This document shows, one piece after another, positions 1-10,258 of a DNA stretch of 32,366 bases. Each line of letters begins with the position of its first letter. Position 1 is the first letter of the stretch. The position numbers were made by a program, and so were the translations under genes. The notes beneath the pieces are model-generated. The model was given only the letters and a program-made list of their open reading frames with translations. It searched no databases and was not told the origin of the DNA. The DNA is from Burkholderiales bacterium (GTDB lineage Bacteria > Pseudomonadota > Gammaproteobacteria > Burkholderiales > SG8-39): the NCBI GenBank assembly GCA_014860395.1, contig JACZJU010000118.1, positions 1-32,366 of the forward strand. Reading direction: 5' to 3'.

Positions 1-102
1 GGCACGGTCAGCGCGGGCGAGCCCGGGCTGGTGTCCGTGTATGATGCGGCCGGACAGATTATGCAAATCGCGCGCAAGGGGTTTGATCACTTTGGCAGCT
101 GA
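1..102 (+). CDS. thiL: Thiamine-monophosphate kinase, C-terminal fragment (truncated by window start)
   Basis: Frame 1 reads GTVSAGEPGLVSVYDAAGQIMQIARKGFDHFGS*; terminal GFDHFG is typical of ThiL; adjacent to pgpA as in many proteobacteria. Confidence 0.75.
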   Translation, partial: GTVSAGEPGLVSVYDAAGQIMQIARKGFDHFGS

Positions 103-598
103 CGCCATTCTGCGTCCCAGCGCGGGCTTCATGCTGGCGCACCCGGCGCGATTCATTGCGCTGGGTTTCGGCACCGGGCTGTCGCCCGTAGCGCCTGGCA
201 CCGTGGGCACGCTGCTCGGCTTTCCCGTCTACTGGATCGCGAGCGACCTGCTCGCGCCCTATGGGCCGACAGGGATGCTCGTGTTCATCGCCGCCATGTT
301 CGTGCTCGGCGTGTGGGCCTGCGCGATCACCGGGCGCGACCTCGGTATCGCCGATCATAGCGGCATGAACTGGGACGAGATCGTCGCGTTCCAGCTGGTG
401 CTGATGCTGACGCCGCAGGCCTGGGAATGGCAGGCGTTCGCGTTTTTCGGCTTCCGTTTCTTCGACGTGATCAAGCCGCCGCCGATCCGCCAGGTCGACG
501 CGCAGTTGAAAGGCGGGCTGGGGGTGATGGCAGACGACATCCTCGCGGCGTTCTATACGCTGCTGGCCATGGCCGTGTGCAAGGTGGCAATTGGTTGA
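92..598 (+). CDS. pgpA: Phosphatidylglycerophosphatase A (start uncertain: TTG 92 or ATG 130)
   Basis: ORF 41..598; GFGTGLSPVAPGTVGTLLGFPVYW and MNWDEIVAFQLVL are PgpA-like; overlaps the thiL stop. Confidence 0.85.
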   Translation: MAADAILRPSAGFMLAHPARFIALGFGTGLSPVAPGTVGTLLGFPVYWIASDLLAPYGPTGMLVFIAAMFVLGVWACAITGRDLGIADHSGMNWDEIVAFQLVLMLTPQAWEWQAFAFFGFRFFDVIKPPPIRQVDAQLKGGLGVMADDILAAFYTLLAMAVCKVAIG

Positions 599-1119
599 TG
601 GCCTCTGACATGCTTGCCGCACTTGCGACGCGCGTAGGCGCAGCGCTGAAGGCGAAAGGTCTGATGCTGGCCGCGGCTGAATCCTGCACTGGCGGCTGGG
701 TGGCGCAGGCGGTAACGGCGATCGCCGGCAGTTCGGACTGGTTCGAGCGTGGGTACGTCACCTATTCGGACGCCGCCAAGCAGGACATGCTCGGGGTCAG
801 GGCCGAGTCGCTAGCCAGGCACGGGGCGGTGAGCGAGGAGGTGGCGCGCGAAATGGCGGCCGGGGCGCTGGCCAACAGCCGCGCGCAGGTGGCGCTGGCA
901 ATTACCGGCATCGCCGGCCCCGGCGGCGGCTCGCCCGAAAAGCCGGTGGGCACGGTGTGCTTCGCCTGGGCGGTGACGGCGGGCGCGTCCAGCACGCAAA
1001 CGCGATACTTCGACGGGGACCGGGAGAGCGTGCGGCGCCAGTCGGTGACCGTCGCGCTGCAGGGTGTGCTGGAAATGTTAGAGGCGGATTCAGATTCAGC
1101 GAGTCGGCCACTGATTTAG
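598..1119 (+). CDS. CinA C-terminal-domain protein, nicotinamide-nucleotide amidase (PncC type)
   Basis: MASDMLAALATRVGAALKAKGLMLAAAESCTGGWVAQAVTAIAGSSDWFERGYVTYSDAAKQDMLGV; AESCTGG motif; ATG overlaps pgpA TGA. Confidence 0.9.
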   Translation: MASDMLAALATRVGAALKAKGLMLAAAESCTGGWVAQAVTAIAGSSDWFERGYVTYSDAAKQDMLGVRAESLARHGAVSEEVAREMAAGALANSRAQVALAITGIAGPGGGSPEKPVGTVCFAWAVTAGASSTQTRYFDGDRESVRRQSVTVALQGVLEMLEADSDSASRPLI

Positions 1120-1127
1120 GAGGGTGC

Positions 1128-1145
1128 GAGGGGATTTGTCCCCTC
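1128..1145. repeat. Perfect inverted repeat GAGGGGA-TTTG-TCCCCTC in a REP-like element
   Basis: 7-bp arms and 4-nt loop just after the cinA stop; related sequence at about 23448-23490. Confidence 0.5.
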
Positions 1146-1200
1146 ATTTTGTAACAGACTGCTTTACGGCTGAATCCGGCAACGGAAAAAGCGGTCGAAC

Positions 1201-1228
1201 TTGACCCGCGCGTTTGCCGGCCTAGAAT
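1201..1228 (+). promoter_or_regulatory. Candidate sigma70 promoter TTGACC-N16-TAGAAT for the Memo/AMMECR1 operon
   Basis: Motif match; overlaps ATG 1227, favouring translation start at ATG 1257. Confidence 0.5.
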
Positions 1229-1256
1229 GAAATATAGCTTCCTCCGGGTTCCAGCC

Positions 1257-2624
1257 ATGACTACGCCTCGCCCTGCCGCCGTCGCCGGCATGTTCTATCC
1301 CGCCGCGCCACGCGAACTTGCCTGGGAAGTGGACGACATGCTCGGCCACAGTGCCGGCGGCAATCTCGTTCCCGGTTTTCCCAAGGCGCTGATCGTGCCG
1401 CATGCCGGCTACATTTATTCCGGCGGCGTCGCCGCCGAGGCCTATGACAGACTGCGTCCGGCGCGCGGGATCGTGCGCCGCGTAGTGCTGCTCGGTCCCT
1501 GCCACCGCGTGCCGGTGCGCGGGCTGGCCCTGCCCGACGCGACGGCGTTCGACACGCCCCTCGGCCGGGTGCCGATAGACCGCGAGTCGGTCGAGGCGCT
1601 CTCGGGCTTGCCGCAGGTGGTTGTCAGCAGCGCAGTGCATGCCGAAGAGCATGCGCTGGAGGTGCAGCTGCCGTTTCTGCAGCGCGTGCTGGGCGAATTC
1701 AGCCTGGTGCCGCTTGCGGTGGGTGCGGCCGCGGCGTCCGAAGTGGCTGAGGTAATCGAGAAACTCTGGGGTGGCGAAGAAACGCTGATCGTCATCAGTT
1801 CGGATCTGTCTCATTACCATGCCTACGACGCGGCCCGCGCGATCGACCAAGGCACCGCCCGGGAGATACTCGATTTCTCCACCGCCATCGATCATGAGCA
1901 GGCCTGCGGTGCGACGCCGGTCGCGGGATTGCTGCTTGCGGCCAGGCGCCACGGCTTGACCGCGGAGCTGCTGGATCTGCGCAATTCCGGCGACACCGCG
2001 GGGGGGCGCGATCGTGTGGTCGGCTATGGCGCATTCGCGTTTTGGGACGGCGAACCGCGTTTCACCGCGGCGCACGGGCGCACGCTTCTGGCCATCGCGA
2101 GGAACAGCGTCGAGGCTGCGTTGGGAGCAAGCGCGGCCAAGCGCCTGCCCGGCGAAGCCTGGCTCCAGCCGCTGCGCGCGAGCTTCGTCACGCTAACCCG
2201 GGACGGCAGACTGCGCGGCTGCATCGGCAGCCTGGAAGCGCAACGCCCGCTAGGCGAGGACGTGAGCCACAACGCACTGGCTGCCGCGGTGTCGGACCCG
2301 CGTTTCGCGCCGCTCACGCGCGAGGAACTCGTCGGGACGCGCATCGAAGTGTCGATCCTGTCCGCACCGAAACTGGTCGCCTTTGCCGACCATGCCGACA
2401 TGATCGCGCAACTGCGGCCGGGCGAGGACGGATTGATACTCGAATGCGGTGGGGCGCGCGCCACTTTCCTGCCGCAGGTGTGGGAAAGCCTGCCCGATCC
2501 GGAACGGTTCGTCGCCGAACTCAAGCGCAAGGCCGGCCTTGCACCGGAGGCGAGCACGGCCAAGTGCCGCATCCAGCGTTACAGCGCGCTGAAATGGAAG
2601 GAGGAGGGGAGCGCCAGCTTATGA
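1257..2624 (+). CDS. Memo-family (AmmeMemoRadiSam protein B) fused to AMMECR1 domain (protein A)
   Basis: N-terminal half RPAAVAGMFYPAAPRELAWEVDDML...LIVPHAGYIYSGGVAAEAY (Memo); C-terminal half with LRGCIGSLEAQRPLGEDVSHNALAAAVSDPRFAPLT (AMMECR1). Confidence 0.9.
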   Translation: MTTPRPAAVAGMFYPAAPRELAWEVDDMLGHSAGGNLVPGFPKALIVPHAGYIYSGGVAAEAYDRLRPARGIVRRVVLLGPCHRVPVRGLALPDATAFDTPLGRVPIDRESVEALSGLPQVVVSSAVHAEEHALEVQLPFLQRVLGEFSLVPLAVGAAAASEVAEVIEKLWGGEETLIVISSDLSHYHAYDAARAIDQGTAREILDFSTAIDHEQACGATPVAGLLLAARRHGLTAELLDLRNSGDTAGGRDRVVGYGAFAFWDGEPRFTAAHGRTLLAIARNSVEAALGASAAKRLPGEAWLQPLRASFVTLTRDGRLRGCIGSLEAQRPLGEDVSHNALAAAVSDPRFAPLTREELVGTRIEVSILSAPKLVAFADHADMIAQLRPGEDGLILECGGARATFLPQVWESLPDPERFVAELKRKAGLAPEASTAKCRIQRYSALKWKEEGSASL

Positions 2625-3712
2625 GCGTCGCCGAAAGCAAATACCCTGCGCGCTGGTGGCATCTGCTGGCTGACGGCAGGATGCAGTGCGACTTGTGCCC
2701 GCGCGATTGCCGCCTGCACGATGGCCAGCGCGGCCTATGCTTCGTGCGCATGCGCGAAGGCGATCACATGCTGCTCACCACTTACGGGCGCTCGTCTGGC
2801 TTTTGCGTCGATCCAATCGAGAAAAAACCGCTCAACCAGTTTTATCCCGGGACGAGTGTGCTGTCGTTTGGCACCGCCGGTTGCAATCTTGCCTGCAAAT
2901 TCTGCCAGAACTGGGACATCTCCAAATCGCGCGACATGGACAGCCTGGCCGACGCGGCCAGCCCGGAAACCATAGCGCAGGCGGCGCAAAGACTGGGCTG
3001 CAAGAGCGTGGCTTTCACCTACAACGATCCGGTGATATTCGCCGAATACGCCATGGACGTGGCCGACGCCTGCCGCGCCGCGGGTGTGCAGACGGTGGCG
3101 GTGACCGCGGGCTATATCCACGCCGAACCCCGGCGCGAGTTCTACGCCAAGATGGACGCGGCCAACGTCGATCTCAAAGCCTTCACCGACGAGTTCTACG
3201 TCAAGCTCACCGGTGCCCACCTCGCGCCGGTTCTGGATACGCTTAAATATCTCAAGCACGAGACCGGGGTGTGGTTCGAAATCACCACGCTGTTGATTCC
3301 GGGCAAGAACGACAGCGATGCCGAGCTCGAGGCGATGTGCGCTTGGATTGCGCAAGAACTCGGGCCGGAGGTGCCGCTGCATTTCTCCGCCTTTCATCCG
3401 GACTGGAAAATGACCGATATCCCGGCAACGCCGGTGGCCACGCTTGCGCGCGCGCGCCGGATCGCGCTTGCGCGCGGGCTGCATTACGTCTATACGGGCA
3501 ATGTGCACGACACCGAAGGTGGCACCACCTTCTGCCCGCATTGCGGCAAGGCGCTCATCGTGCGCGACTGGTACCAGCTTCTCGACTACCGCGTCAGCGC
3601 CGACGGGCATTGCCGCGAATGCGGCGGCACCGTCGCCGGACGTTATCAGGCGTTCGACATCAAGCAGCAATTCGGTTCGAAACGGATACCCGTCCATCTG
3701 GCGGCAGCCTAG
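2621..3712 (+). CDS. AmmeMemoRadiSam system radical SAM enzyme
   Basis: GTAGCNLACKFCQNWDIS gives CxxxCxxC; two further Cys pairs (CDLCPRDC; CPHCGK...CREC); ATGA overlap with upstream gene. Confidence 0.92.
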   Translation: MSVAESKYPARWWHLLADGRMQCDLCPRDCRLHDGQRGLCFVRMREGDHMLLTTYGRSSGFCVDPIEKKPLNQFYPGTSVLSFGTAGCNLACKFCQNWDISKSRDMDSLADAASPETIAQAAQRLGCKSVAFTYNDPVIFAEYAMDVADACRAAGVQTVAVTAGYIHAEPRREFYAKMDAANVDLKAFTDEFYVKLTGAHLAPVLDTLKYLKHETGVWFEITTLLIPGKNDSDAELEAMCAWIAQELGPEVPLHFSAFHPDWKMTDIPATPVATLARARRIALARGLHYVYTGNVHDTEGGTTFCPHCGKALIVRDWYQLLDYRVSADGHCRECGGTVAGRYQAFDIKQQFGSKRIPVHLAAA

Positions 3713-3749
3713 GTGCCAAGGAACAGCGACACTTGACTTTCGGCGAAAG

Positions 3750-3765
3750 CTGTATAAAGATACAG
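3750..3765 (+). promoter_or_regulatory. LexA box CTGTATAAAGATACAG upstream of lexA
   Basis: Exact CTGT-N8-ACAG match; TTGACT at 3733-3738 is a candidate -35. Confidence 0.9.
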
Positions 3766-3790
3766 GCATCGTCACTAGCCAGGGTTCGCC

Positions 3791-4393
3791 GTGGAAGCAC
3801 TGACCTCCAAGCAACAGGAAATCCTTACCCTGATACGCCAGGCCATTGAAAATACAGGCCTTCCGCCCACGCGCGCAGAAATCGCCGAGGCCATGGACTA
3901 CAGCTCGCATAACGCCGCCGAGGAACACCTGCGCATGCTCGAGCGCAAGGGCGCGATCGAAATCGTAAAAGGCTCGGCGCGCGGCATCCGGCTGAAGGAT
4001 GGCGGCGGCATTCCGCTGATCGGACGCGTTGCCGCAGGTTCGCCAATCCTGGCCGAGGAGCACATAGAGGCGCATTACCAGGTGGATCCGGCTTTGTTCA
4101 AGCCGCGCGCCGACTATCTGCTCAAGGTGCGCGGCATGAGCATGCGCGACGCGGGTATACACGATGGCGACCTGCTCGCCGTGCACAAGGCGGGCGAGGC
4201 GCGCAACGGCCAGGTGGTGGTTGCGCGGCTGCACGACGAGGTGACGGTGAAGCGGCTGCGCCGCCGCGGCGCGATCATCGAGCTGCTCCCGGAGAACCCC
4301 GAGTTCGAGCCCATTGTCGTCGATACGAGGCGCGAGGAGTTCGCCATCGAAGGTCTGGGCGTAGGGGTGATCCGCGCCGGTCGCAGCTTGTAG
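3791..4393 (+). CDS. lexA: SOS transcriptional repressor LexA (GTG start)
   Basis: [37 protein letters not shown]; Ala-Gly cleavage site (VAAGSP); Ser/Lys dyad region [19 protein letters not shown]. Confidence 0.97.
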   Translation: MEALTSKQQEILTLIRQAIENTGLPPTRAEIAEAMDYSSHNAAEEHLRMLERKGAIEIVKGSARGIRLKDGGGIPLIGRVAAGSPILAEEHIEAHYQVDPALFKPRADYLLKVRGMSMRDAGIHDGDLLAVHKAGEARNGQVVVARLHDEVTVKRLRRRGAIIELLPENPEFEPIVVDTRREEFAIEGLGVGVIRAGRSL

Positions 4394-4455
4394 CACCCGC
4401 GTTTATGTTCGCTGCAGCCCCTGTTTTTCCCGCAGGTGTTGCACAAAACCACAAA

Positions 4456-4471
4456 CTGTATAAAAATACAG
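4456..4471 (+). promoter_or_regulatory. LexA box CTGTATAAAAATACAG upstream of recA
   Basis: Exact CTGT-N8-ACAG 65 bp before the recA start; near-identical to the lexA box. Confidence 0.92.
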
Positions 4472-4535
4472 GTCAACGCCGGAAGCGTGGCGTCCGTTGA
4501 TGCAATCATTGCCATCGAAACCGAAGGAGATTCAC

Positions 4536-5573
<1,038 letters not shown>

Positions 5574-5591
5574 ACCCTAAGCGCGATACCG

Positions 5592-6041
5592 ATGTCGAAG
5601 AGGGAAATCTCGCTGCGCGAGCGGGCGCTGGCCATGCTCGCGCGGCGAGAGCATACTCGCGTCGAAATGACGCGCAAACTTTCCCCCCACACCGAATCTC
5701 CCGAACAGATTGAGCAGCTGTTGGACGCGTTGGCCGCGCGCGGCTGGCTGTCCGAGACGCGCTTTGCGGAGTCCCGTGCCAATGCACTGGCGCGCAAATT
5801 CGGCAGCCGCAAAATCGAGTATGACCTCAAGAGCCGCGGCGTATCGGCCGAAGTCGTGGAACAGACGCTGGAGCGGACAAGTGCGCAGGAGCTGGACAAC
5901 TGTCGCGCCGTCTGGCTAAGGAAATTCGGTGTCCTGCCGCAGGATGCCGCCGAGCGCGGCCGGCAAATGCGCTTTCTCGCCGGACGCGGATTCTCCGCTG
6001 AAACGGTACGCCAGGTCCTCAAAGCCGGAGACATAGACTAA
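5592..6041 (+). CDS. recX: Regulatory protein RecX
   Basis: LRERALAMLARREHTRVEMTRKLSP...RGWLSETRFAESRANALARKFGSRKIEYDLKSRGVS; directly downstream of recA. Confidence 0.92.
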   Translation: MSKREISLRERALAMLARREHTRVEMTRKLSPHTESPEQIEQLLDALAARGWLSETRFAESRANALARKFGSRKIEYDLKSRGVSAEVVEQTLERTSAQELDNCRAVWLRKFGVLPQDAAERGRQMRFLAGRGFSAETVRQVLKAGDID

Positions 6042-7075
6042 TGTCCGATAGCGAAAAATTCCTGGACGGCTGGCGTGAGGAAATGCGCTCGGCCTACCTC
6101 TACCGCGTGATGGCCGAAGCAGAAGCCGGCACGCCGCGCGCCGATCTGTTCAGTGGGCTCGCGATGGAGGCCGAGAATCAGGCGCAAATCTGGGCGCGCC
6201 AGGCAGGTGCCGCGTCGCCTGAATTCGCCCCAGATCTGCGCGCACGCATGGTCGCCGCGCTGGTGCGCCGTCACGGCCCGCGACCGCTGCGCGCGGTGCT
6301 GGTGGCGATGAAGGTTCGCGGCTTGTCGGTGTATTCGCATTCCGCACCGGGCCATCCCACGCCGACCACGTTGGAGGATGTGGGCAAGCGCCACCGGGGT
6401 ATCGGCGGTGGTGGCAATTTGCGCGCCGCGGTGTTTGGCGTGAACGATGGTCTGGTGTCAAACGCGAGCCTGATTCTGGGCGTAGCCGGCGCGTCGGCCA
6501 ACAATTCGATTATTCTGCTCTCCGGCGTGGCCGGACTTCTGGCCGGCGCATTTTCAATGGCGGCGGGCGAGTACGTATCGGTGCGTTCGCAGCGCGAAAT
6601 GTTCGAACACCAGATCGGTCTGGAACGCGACGAACTCGCGCAATACCCGGAGGAGGAAGCGGAGGAACTGGCGCTGATTTACGCCGCACGCGGCCTGTCG
6701 CGGGAGGACGCGCTGAAGCTCGCCAAAGCCATCATTGCCGACCCGGCACAGGCGCTAGATACGCTCGCGCGCGAGGAACTGGGCCTTAATCCGGAGGAAC
6801 TCGGTTCGCCCTGGGGTGCTGCAATCTTTTCATTTCTATCCTTCGCCGCGGGCGCTTTCGTGCCGCTACTGCCGTTTCTCGCACTGGCCGGAACGCGGGC
6901 GCTTCCCGTCTCCATCGGAATCACCGCACTGGCTCTGTTTGCCGTCGGCGCCGCCATCAGCCTGTTCACCGGCAGAAACGCGCTGCGCGACGGCCTGCGC
7001 ATGCTCGCCATTGGCGCCGCCGCGGGTGGGCTGACCTATGCCATTGGCACCCTGTTCGGGGTCAGCGCGGGCTGA
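6041..7075 (+). CDS. VIT1/CCC1-family membrane protein with N-terminal ferritin-like domain (MbfA-like)
   Basis: VIT signature [23 protein letters not shown] and [19 protein letters not shown]-terminal about 120 aa helical ferritin/rubrerythrin-like. Confidence 0.8.
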   Translation: MSDSEKFLDGWREEMRSAYLYRVMAEAEAGTPRADLFSGLAMEAENQAQIWARQAGAASPEFAPDLRARMVAALVRRHGPRPLRAVLVAMKVRGLSVYSHSAPGHPTPTTLEDVGKRHRGIGGGGNLRAAVFGVNDGLVSNASLILGVAGASANNSIILLSGVAGLLAGAFSMAAGEYVSVRSQREMFEHQIGLERDELAQYPEEEAEELALIYAARGLSREDALKLAKAIIADPAQALDTLAREELGLNPEELGSPWGAAIFSFLSFAAGAFVPLLPFLALAGTRALPVSIGITALALFAVGAAISLFTGRNALRDGLRMLAIGAAAGGLTYAIGTLFGVSAG

Positions 7076-7209
7076 GCGGTATGCGCGCAGGTTGCCGCCA
7101 CTGTGCCGGCATGGATTTGCATACGCGCCTGATTCAGGCGAAAATTCAGACTTTTACCTCAGGACAGCTGGACTTGCGGGCAGCTCTCGTGCCCGGCCGA
7201 AGCGAAATT

Positions 7210-9858
7210 ATGAAATCAGCAGAAATCCGCAGTAAGTTCCTGGAATTCTTTGCCCAGCGCGGGCATACGATAGTGTCCTCCAGTCCGCTGGTGCCGGGGA
7301 ACGACCCGACGCTCCTGTTTACCAATTCGGGCATGGTGCAGTTCAAGGATGTGTTCCTGGGCAAGGAGCCGCGGCCCTACAAGCGCGCTACCACGTCGCA
7401 AAGAAGCGTGCGCGCAGGCGGCAAGCACAACGACTTGGAGAATGTCGGCTATACCGCGCGTCACCACACATTCTTCGAGATGCTGGGGAATTTCTCGTTT
7501 GGCGACTATTTCAAGCGCGACGCCATCCACTACGCCTGGGATCTGCTCACCGACGTGTACAAGTTGCCCAAGGACAAGCTGTGGATCACCGTCTACGAGA
7601 CTGACGATGAGGCCTACGCCATCTGGGCAGACGAAATCAAGGTCCCGAAAGAGCGCATCGCGCGCATCGGCGACAAGCCCGGCGGCGGCTCGGACAACTT
7701 CTGGCAGATGGGTGAAACCGGCCCCTGCGGGCCGTGCAGCGAAATCTTCTACGATCACGGCCCGGGGATCGCCGGCGGCCCGCCCGGCTCGCCCGAGGCG
7801 GATGGCGACCGCTATATCGAAATCTGGAACCTGGTGTTCATGCAGTACAACCGGGACGAGGCGGGCAAGCTCGACCCGTTGCCCAAGCCTTCGGTGGACA
7901 CCGGCATGGGGCTGGAGCGCATTGCTGCCGTATTGCAGGGCGTGCATTCCAATTACGAAATCGACCTGTTCCAGGACTTGATCAAGGCGGCTGCGCGGGA
8001 GACGCACGTCAAGGATCTGGCGAGCAACTCGCTCAAGGTCATCGCCGACCATATCCGCGCGACATCCTTTCTTATCGTCGACGGGGTGATCCCGGGCAAC
8101 GAGGGCCGCGGCTATGTGCTCAGGCGCATCATCCGCCGCGCCATTCGCCACGGCTACAAGCTCGGTCAGACCGAACCGTTCTTTCACCGGCTGGTCGAGG
8201 ACCTGGCGCGCGCCATGGGCGAGGCCTACCCGGAACTCGTCAAGGCGAAGGAGCGCGTGGCGCGGGTGTTGAAGACGGAAGAGGAGCGCTTCGCCGAGAC
8301 CCTGGAGCACGGCATGAAGGTGCTCGAGGGCGCGCTCACGCGCGAGGATCGCATGCTCGACGGCGAGACCGTGTTCCAGCTTTACGACACCTTCGGCTTT
8401 CCTGTGGACCTGACCGCGGACATCGCACGCGAGCGCGAGGTGCGCGTCGATTATGCCGGCTTCGAGGCGGCGATGCAGCGCCAGCGCGAGCGCGCACGCG
8501 CCGCGTCCAAGTTCACGGTATCGGCGGGCGTGGAGTATTCAGGCCGGCCGACGGAGTTTCACGGCTACGATACGCTCACGCTCGAAGGCACGGTGGCGGC
8601 GCTGTACCGCGAGGGAGCCTCGGTGGAGGAGATTGCCGCAGGCGAATCTGCGGTGGTAGTGCTCGACCGCACGCCCTTCTATGCCGAGTCCGGCGGGCAG
8701 GTGGGCGATCGCGGGGAGCTTGCCGGTGTGAACGGCAGCTTCAGTGTCGAGGACACACAGAAAATCCAGGCCGAGGTGTACGGCCACAAGGGCGACGTCA
8801 AGGCCGGGCGCCTGCGTGTCGGCGACCGGGTGATGGCCGCGGTGGACAGCGCGGCGCGGGCGCGCGCGGCGTGGAACCACTCGGCCACGCATCTTATGCA
8901 TGCGGCGCTGCGCAAAGTCCTCGGCGCCCATGTGCAGCAGAAGGGCTCGCTAGTCGACGCCCAGCGCACGCGCTTTGACTTCTCGCACAACGAGCCGATG
9001 AGCGCGGTGCAACTGCGCCAGGTCGAGGAGCTCGTAAACCACGAAGTGCGCCGCAACAGCGAGGTTGCGGTGAGAGTGATGAAATATGACGATGCGATCA
9101 AAGCCGGCGCGATGGCGCTGTTCGGCGAGAAGTACGGCGACGAAGTCCGCGTCGTCGGCATGGGCGAATTCTCCACCGAACTTTGCGGCGGCACGCATGT
9201 GCGCCGCACCGGCGACATCGGCTTTTTCAAAATCGTGTCCGAGTCGGGCGTGGCTGCGGGCATACGCCGGGTCGAGGCAGTCACTGCCGACGGTGCTCTG
9301 GCCTGGGTGCAGGCGCAGGAGGCACGACTGGTAGAGGCGGCAAGCGTGCTCAAGGCGCAGCCGCAGGAACTGAACCAGAAGATTTCACAGATCATCGAAG
9401 GCGCCCGGGCGTTGGAGAAAGAGCTCGCGCGTTTGAAATCCAAGGTCGCGTCGGCACAGGGCGAGGATCTTGCCTTGCAGGCGACCGAAGTCAACGGCGT
9501 GAAGGTACTCGCCGTGGCGCTTGAAGGCGCCGACGCGAAGGCGCTGCGCGAAACCCTGGACAAGCTGAAGGACAAGCTCAAGTCGGCGGCGGTGGTGCTC
9601 GCGTCGACCGCGGGCGGCAAGGTGAGCCTGATTGCGGGGGTTACCGCCGATCTGACCGCCAGAGTGAAAGCCGGGGATTTGGTCAATTTCGTGGCGCAAC
9701 AGGTCGGTGGCAAAGGCGGCGGGCGGGCCGACATGGCCCAGGCCGGGGGCACGGATGCGGCGAAGCTGCCAGCCGCGCTCGCCTCGGTGCAGGCGTGGGT
9801 GCAGCAGAAACTGTCCGGTCAGGACTTCCGGGGAATTCCGACTATGGAGGCGAGATGA
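7210..9858 (+). CDS. alaS: Alanine--tRNA ligase
   Basis: [51 protein letters not shown]; editing-domain HxxxH (NHSATH) and [13 protein letters not shown]. Confidence 0.98.
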   Translation: MKSAEIRSKFLEFFAQRGHTIVSSSPLVPGNDPTLLFTNSGMVQFKDVFLGKEPRPYKRATTSQRSVRAGGKHNDLENVGYTARHHTFFEMLGNFSFGDYFKRDAIHYAWDLLTDVYKLPKDKLWITVYETDDEAYAIWADEIKVPKERIARIGDKPGGGSDNFWQMGETGPCGPCSEIFYDHGPGIAGGPPGSPEADGDRYIEIWNLVFMQYNRDEAGKLDPLPKPSVDTGMGLERIAAVLQGVHSNYEIDLFQDLIKAAARETHVKDLASNSLKVIADHIRATSFLIVDGVIPGNEGRGYVLRRIIRRAIRHGYKLGQTEPFFHRLVEDLARAMGEAYPELVKAKERVARVLKTEEERFAETLEHGMKVLEGALTREDRMLDGETVFQLYDTFGFPVDLTADIAREREVRVDYAGFEAAMQRQRERARAASKFTVSAGVEYSGRPTEFHGYDTLTLEGTVAALYREGASVEEIAAGESAVVVLDRTPFYAESGGQVGDRGELAGVNGSFSVEDTQKIQAEVYGHKGDVKAGRLRVGDRVMAAVDSAARARAAWNHSATHLMHAALRKVLGAHVQQKGSLVDAQRTRFDFSHNEPMSAVQLRQVEELVNHEVRRNSEVAVRVMKYDDAIKAGAMALFGEKYGDEVRVVGMGEFSTELCGGTHVRRTGDIGFFKIVSESGVAAGIRRVEAVTADGALAWVQAQEARLVEAASVLKAQPQELNQKISQIIEGARALEKELARLKSKVASAQGEDLALQATEVNGVKVLAVALEGADAKALRETLDKLKDKLKSAAVVLASTAGGKVSLIAGVTADLTARVKAGDLVNFVAQQVGGKGGGRADMAQAGGTDAAKLPAALASVQAWVQQKLSGQDFRGIPTMEAR

Positions 9859-10172
9859 GCAAAGTCATGGCGATCGTGAGTTTCAAATTGCCGCAACGGC
9901 AGACGCTGGATCAGGCGACGGCGACGTTCCAGTCCACCGCGCCCAAGTACCTGGGCATGCCGGGGCTGCTGCGCAAGAACTATTTCCTCGCCGAGGACGG
10001 CATGCGCGCCGGCGGCGTCTACCTGTGGGAGACGCGCGAGGCGGCCGAGCGCGTGTACACGGCGGAATGGAAAACCTTCGTCAAGGGCAAGTACGGCAGC
10101 GAACCCGAGGTCGTCTACGTCGACACTTCGGTGCTGGTGGACAACGAGCAGGGCAGAATCGCCAGCCTTTGA
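9855..10172 (+). CDS. Small monooxygenase-like (YdhR/ABM-like dimeric alpha-beta barrel) protein
   Basis: [72 protein letters not shown] overlap with alaS. Confidence 0.7.
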   Translation: MSKVMAIVSFKLPQRQTLDQATATFQSTAPKYLGMPGLLRKNYFLAEDGMRAGGVYLWETREAAERVYTAEWKTFVKGKYGSEPEVVYVDTSVLVDNEQGRIASL

Positions 10173-10258
10173 GCATGCTTACTGCCCGCGTTGCGCCGTC
10201 TGGAAATGAATTTTCTCTGGTCGGCGGGTGCGCGGATTAAACCCGCAGGAATCCGCGG

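Noticed and set aside
2735-4396. 553-aa minus-strand ORF opposite the radical SAM gene and lexA
   Set aside because: Spans two well-supported plus-strand genes and shows no recognisable domain.
7081-7209. 43-aa N-terminal extension of alaS
   Set aside because: The canonical AlaRS N-terminus begins at [14 protein letters not shown] (7210); upstream sequence is open but unlike AlaRS.
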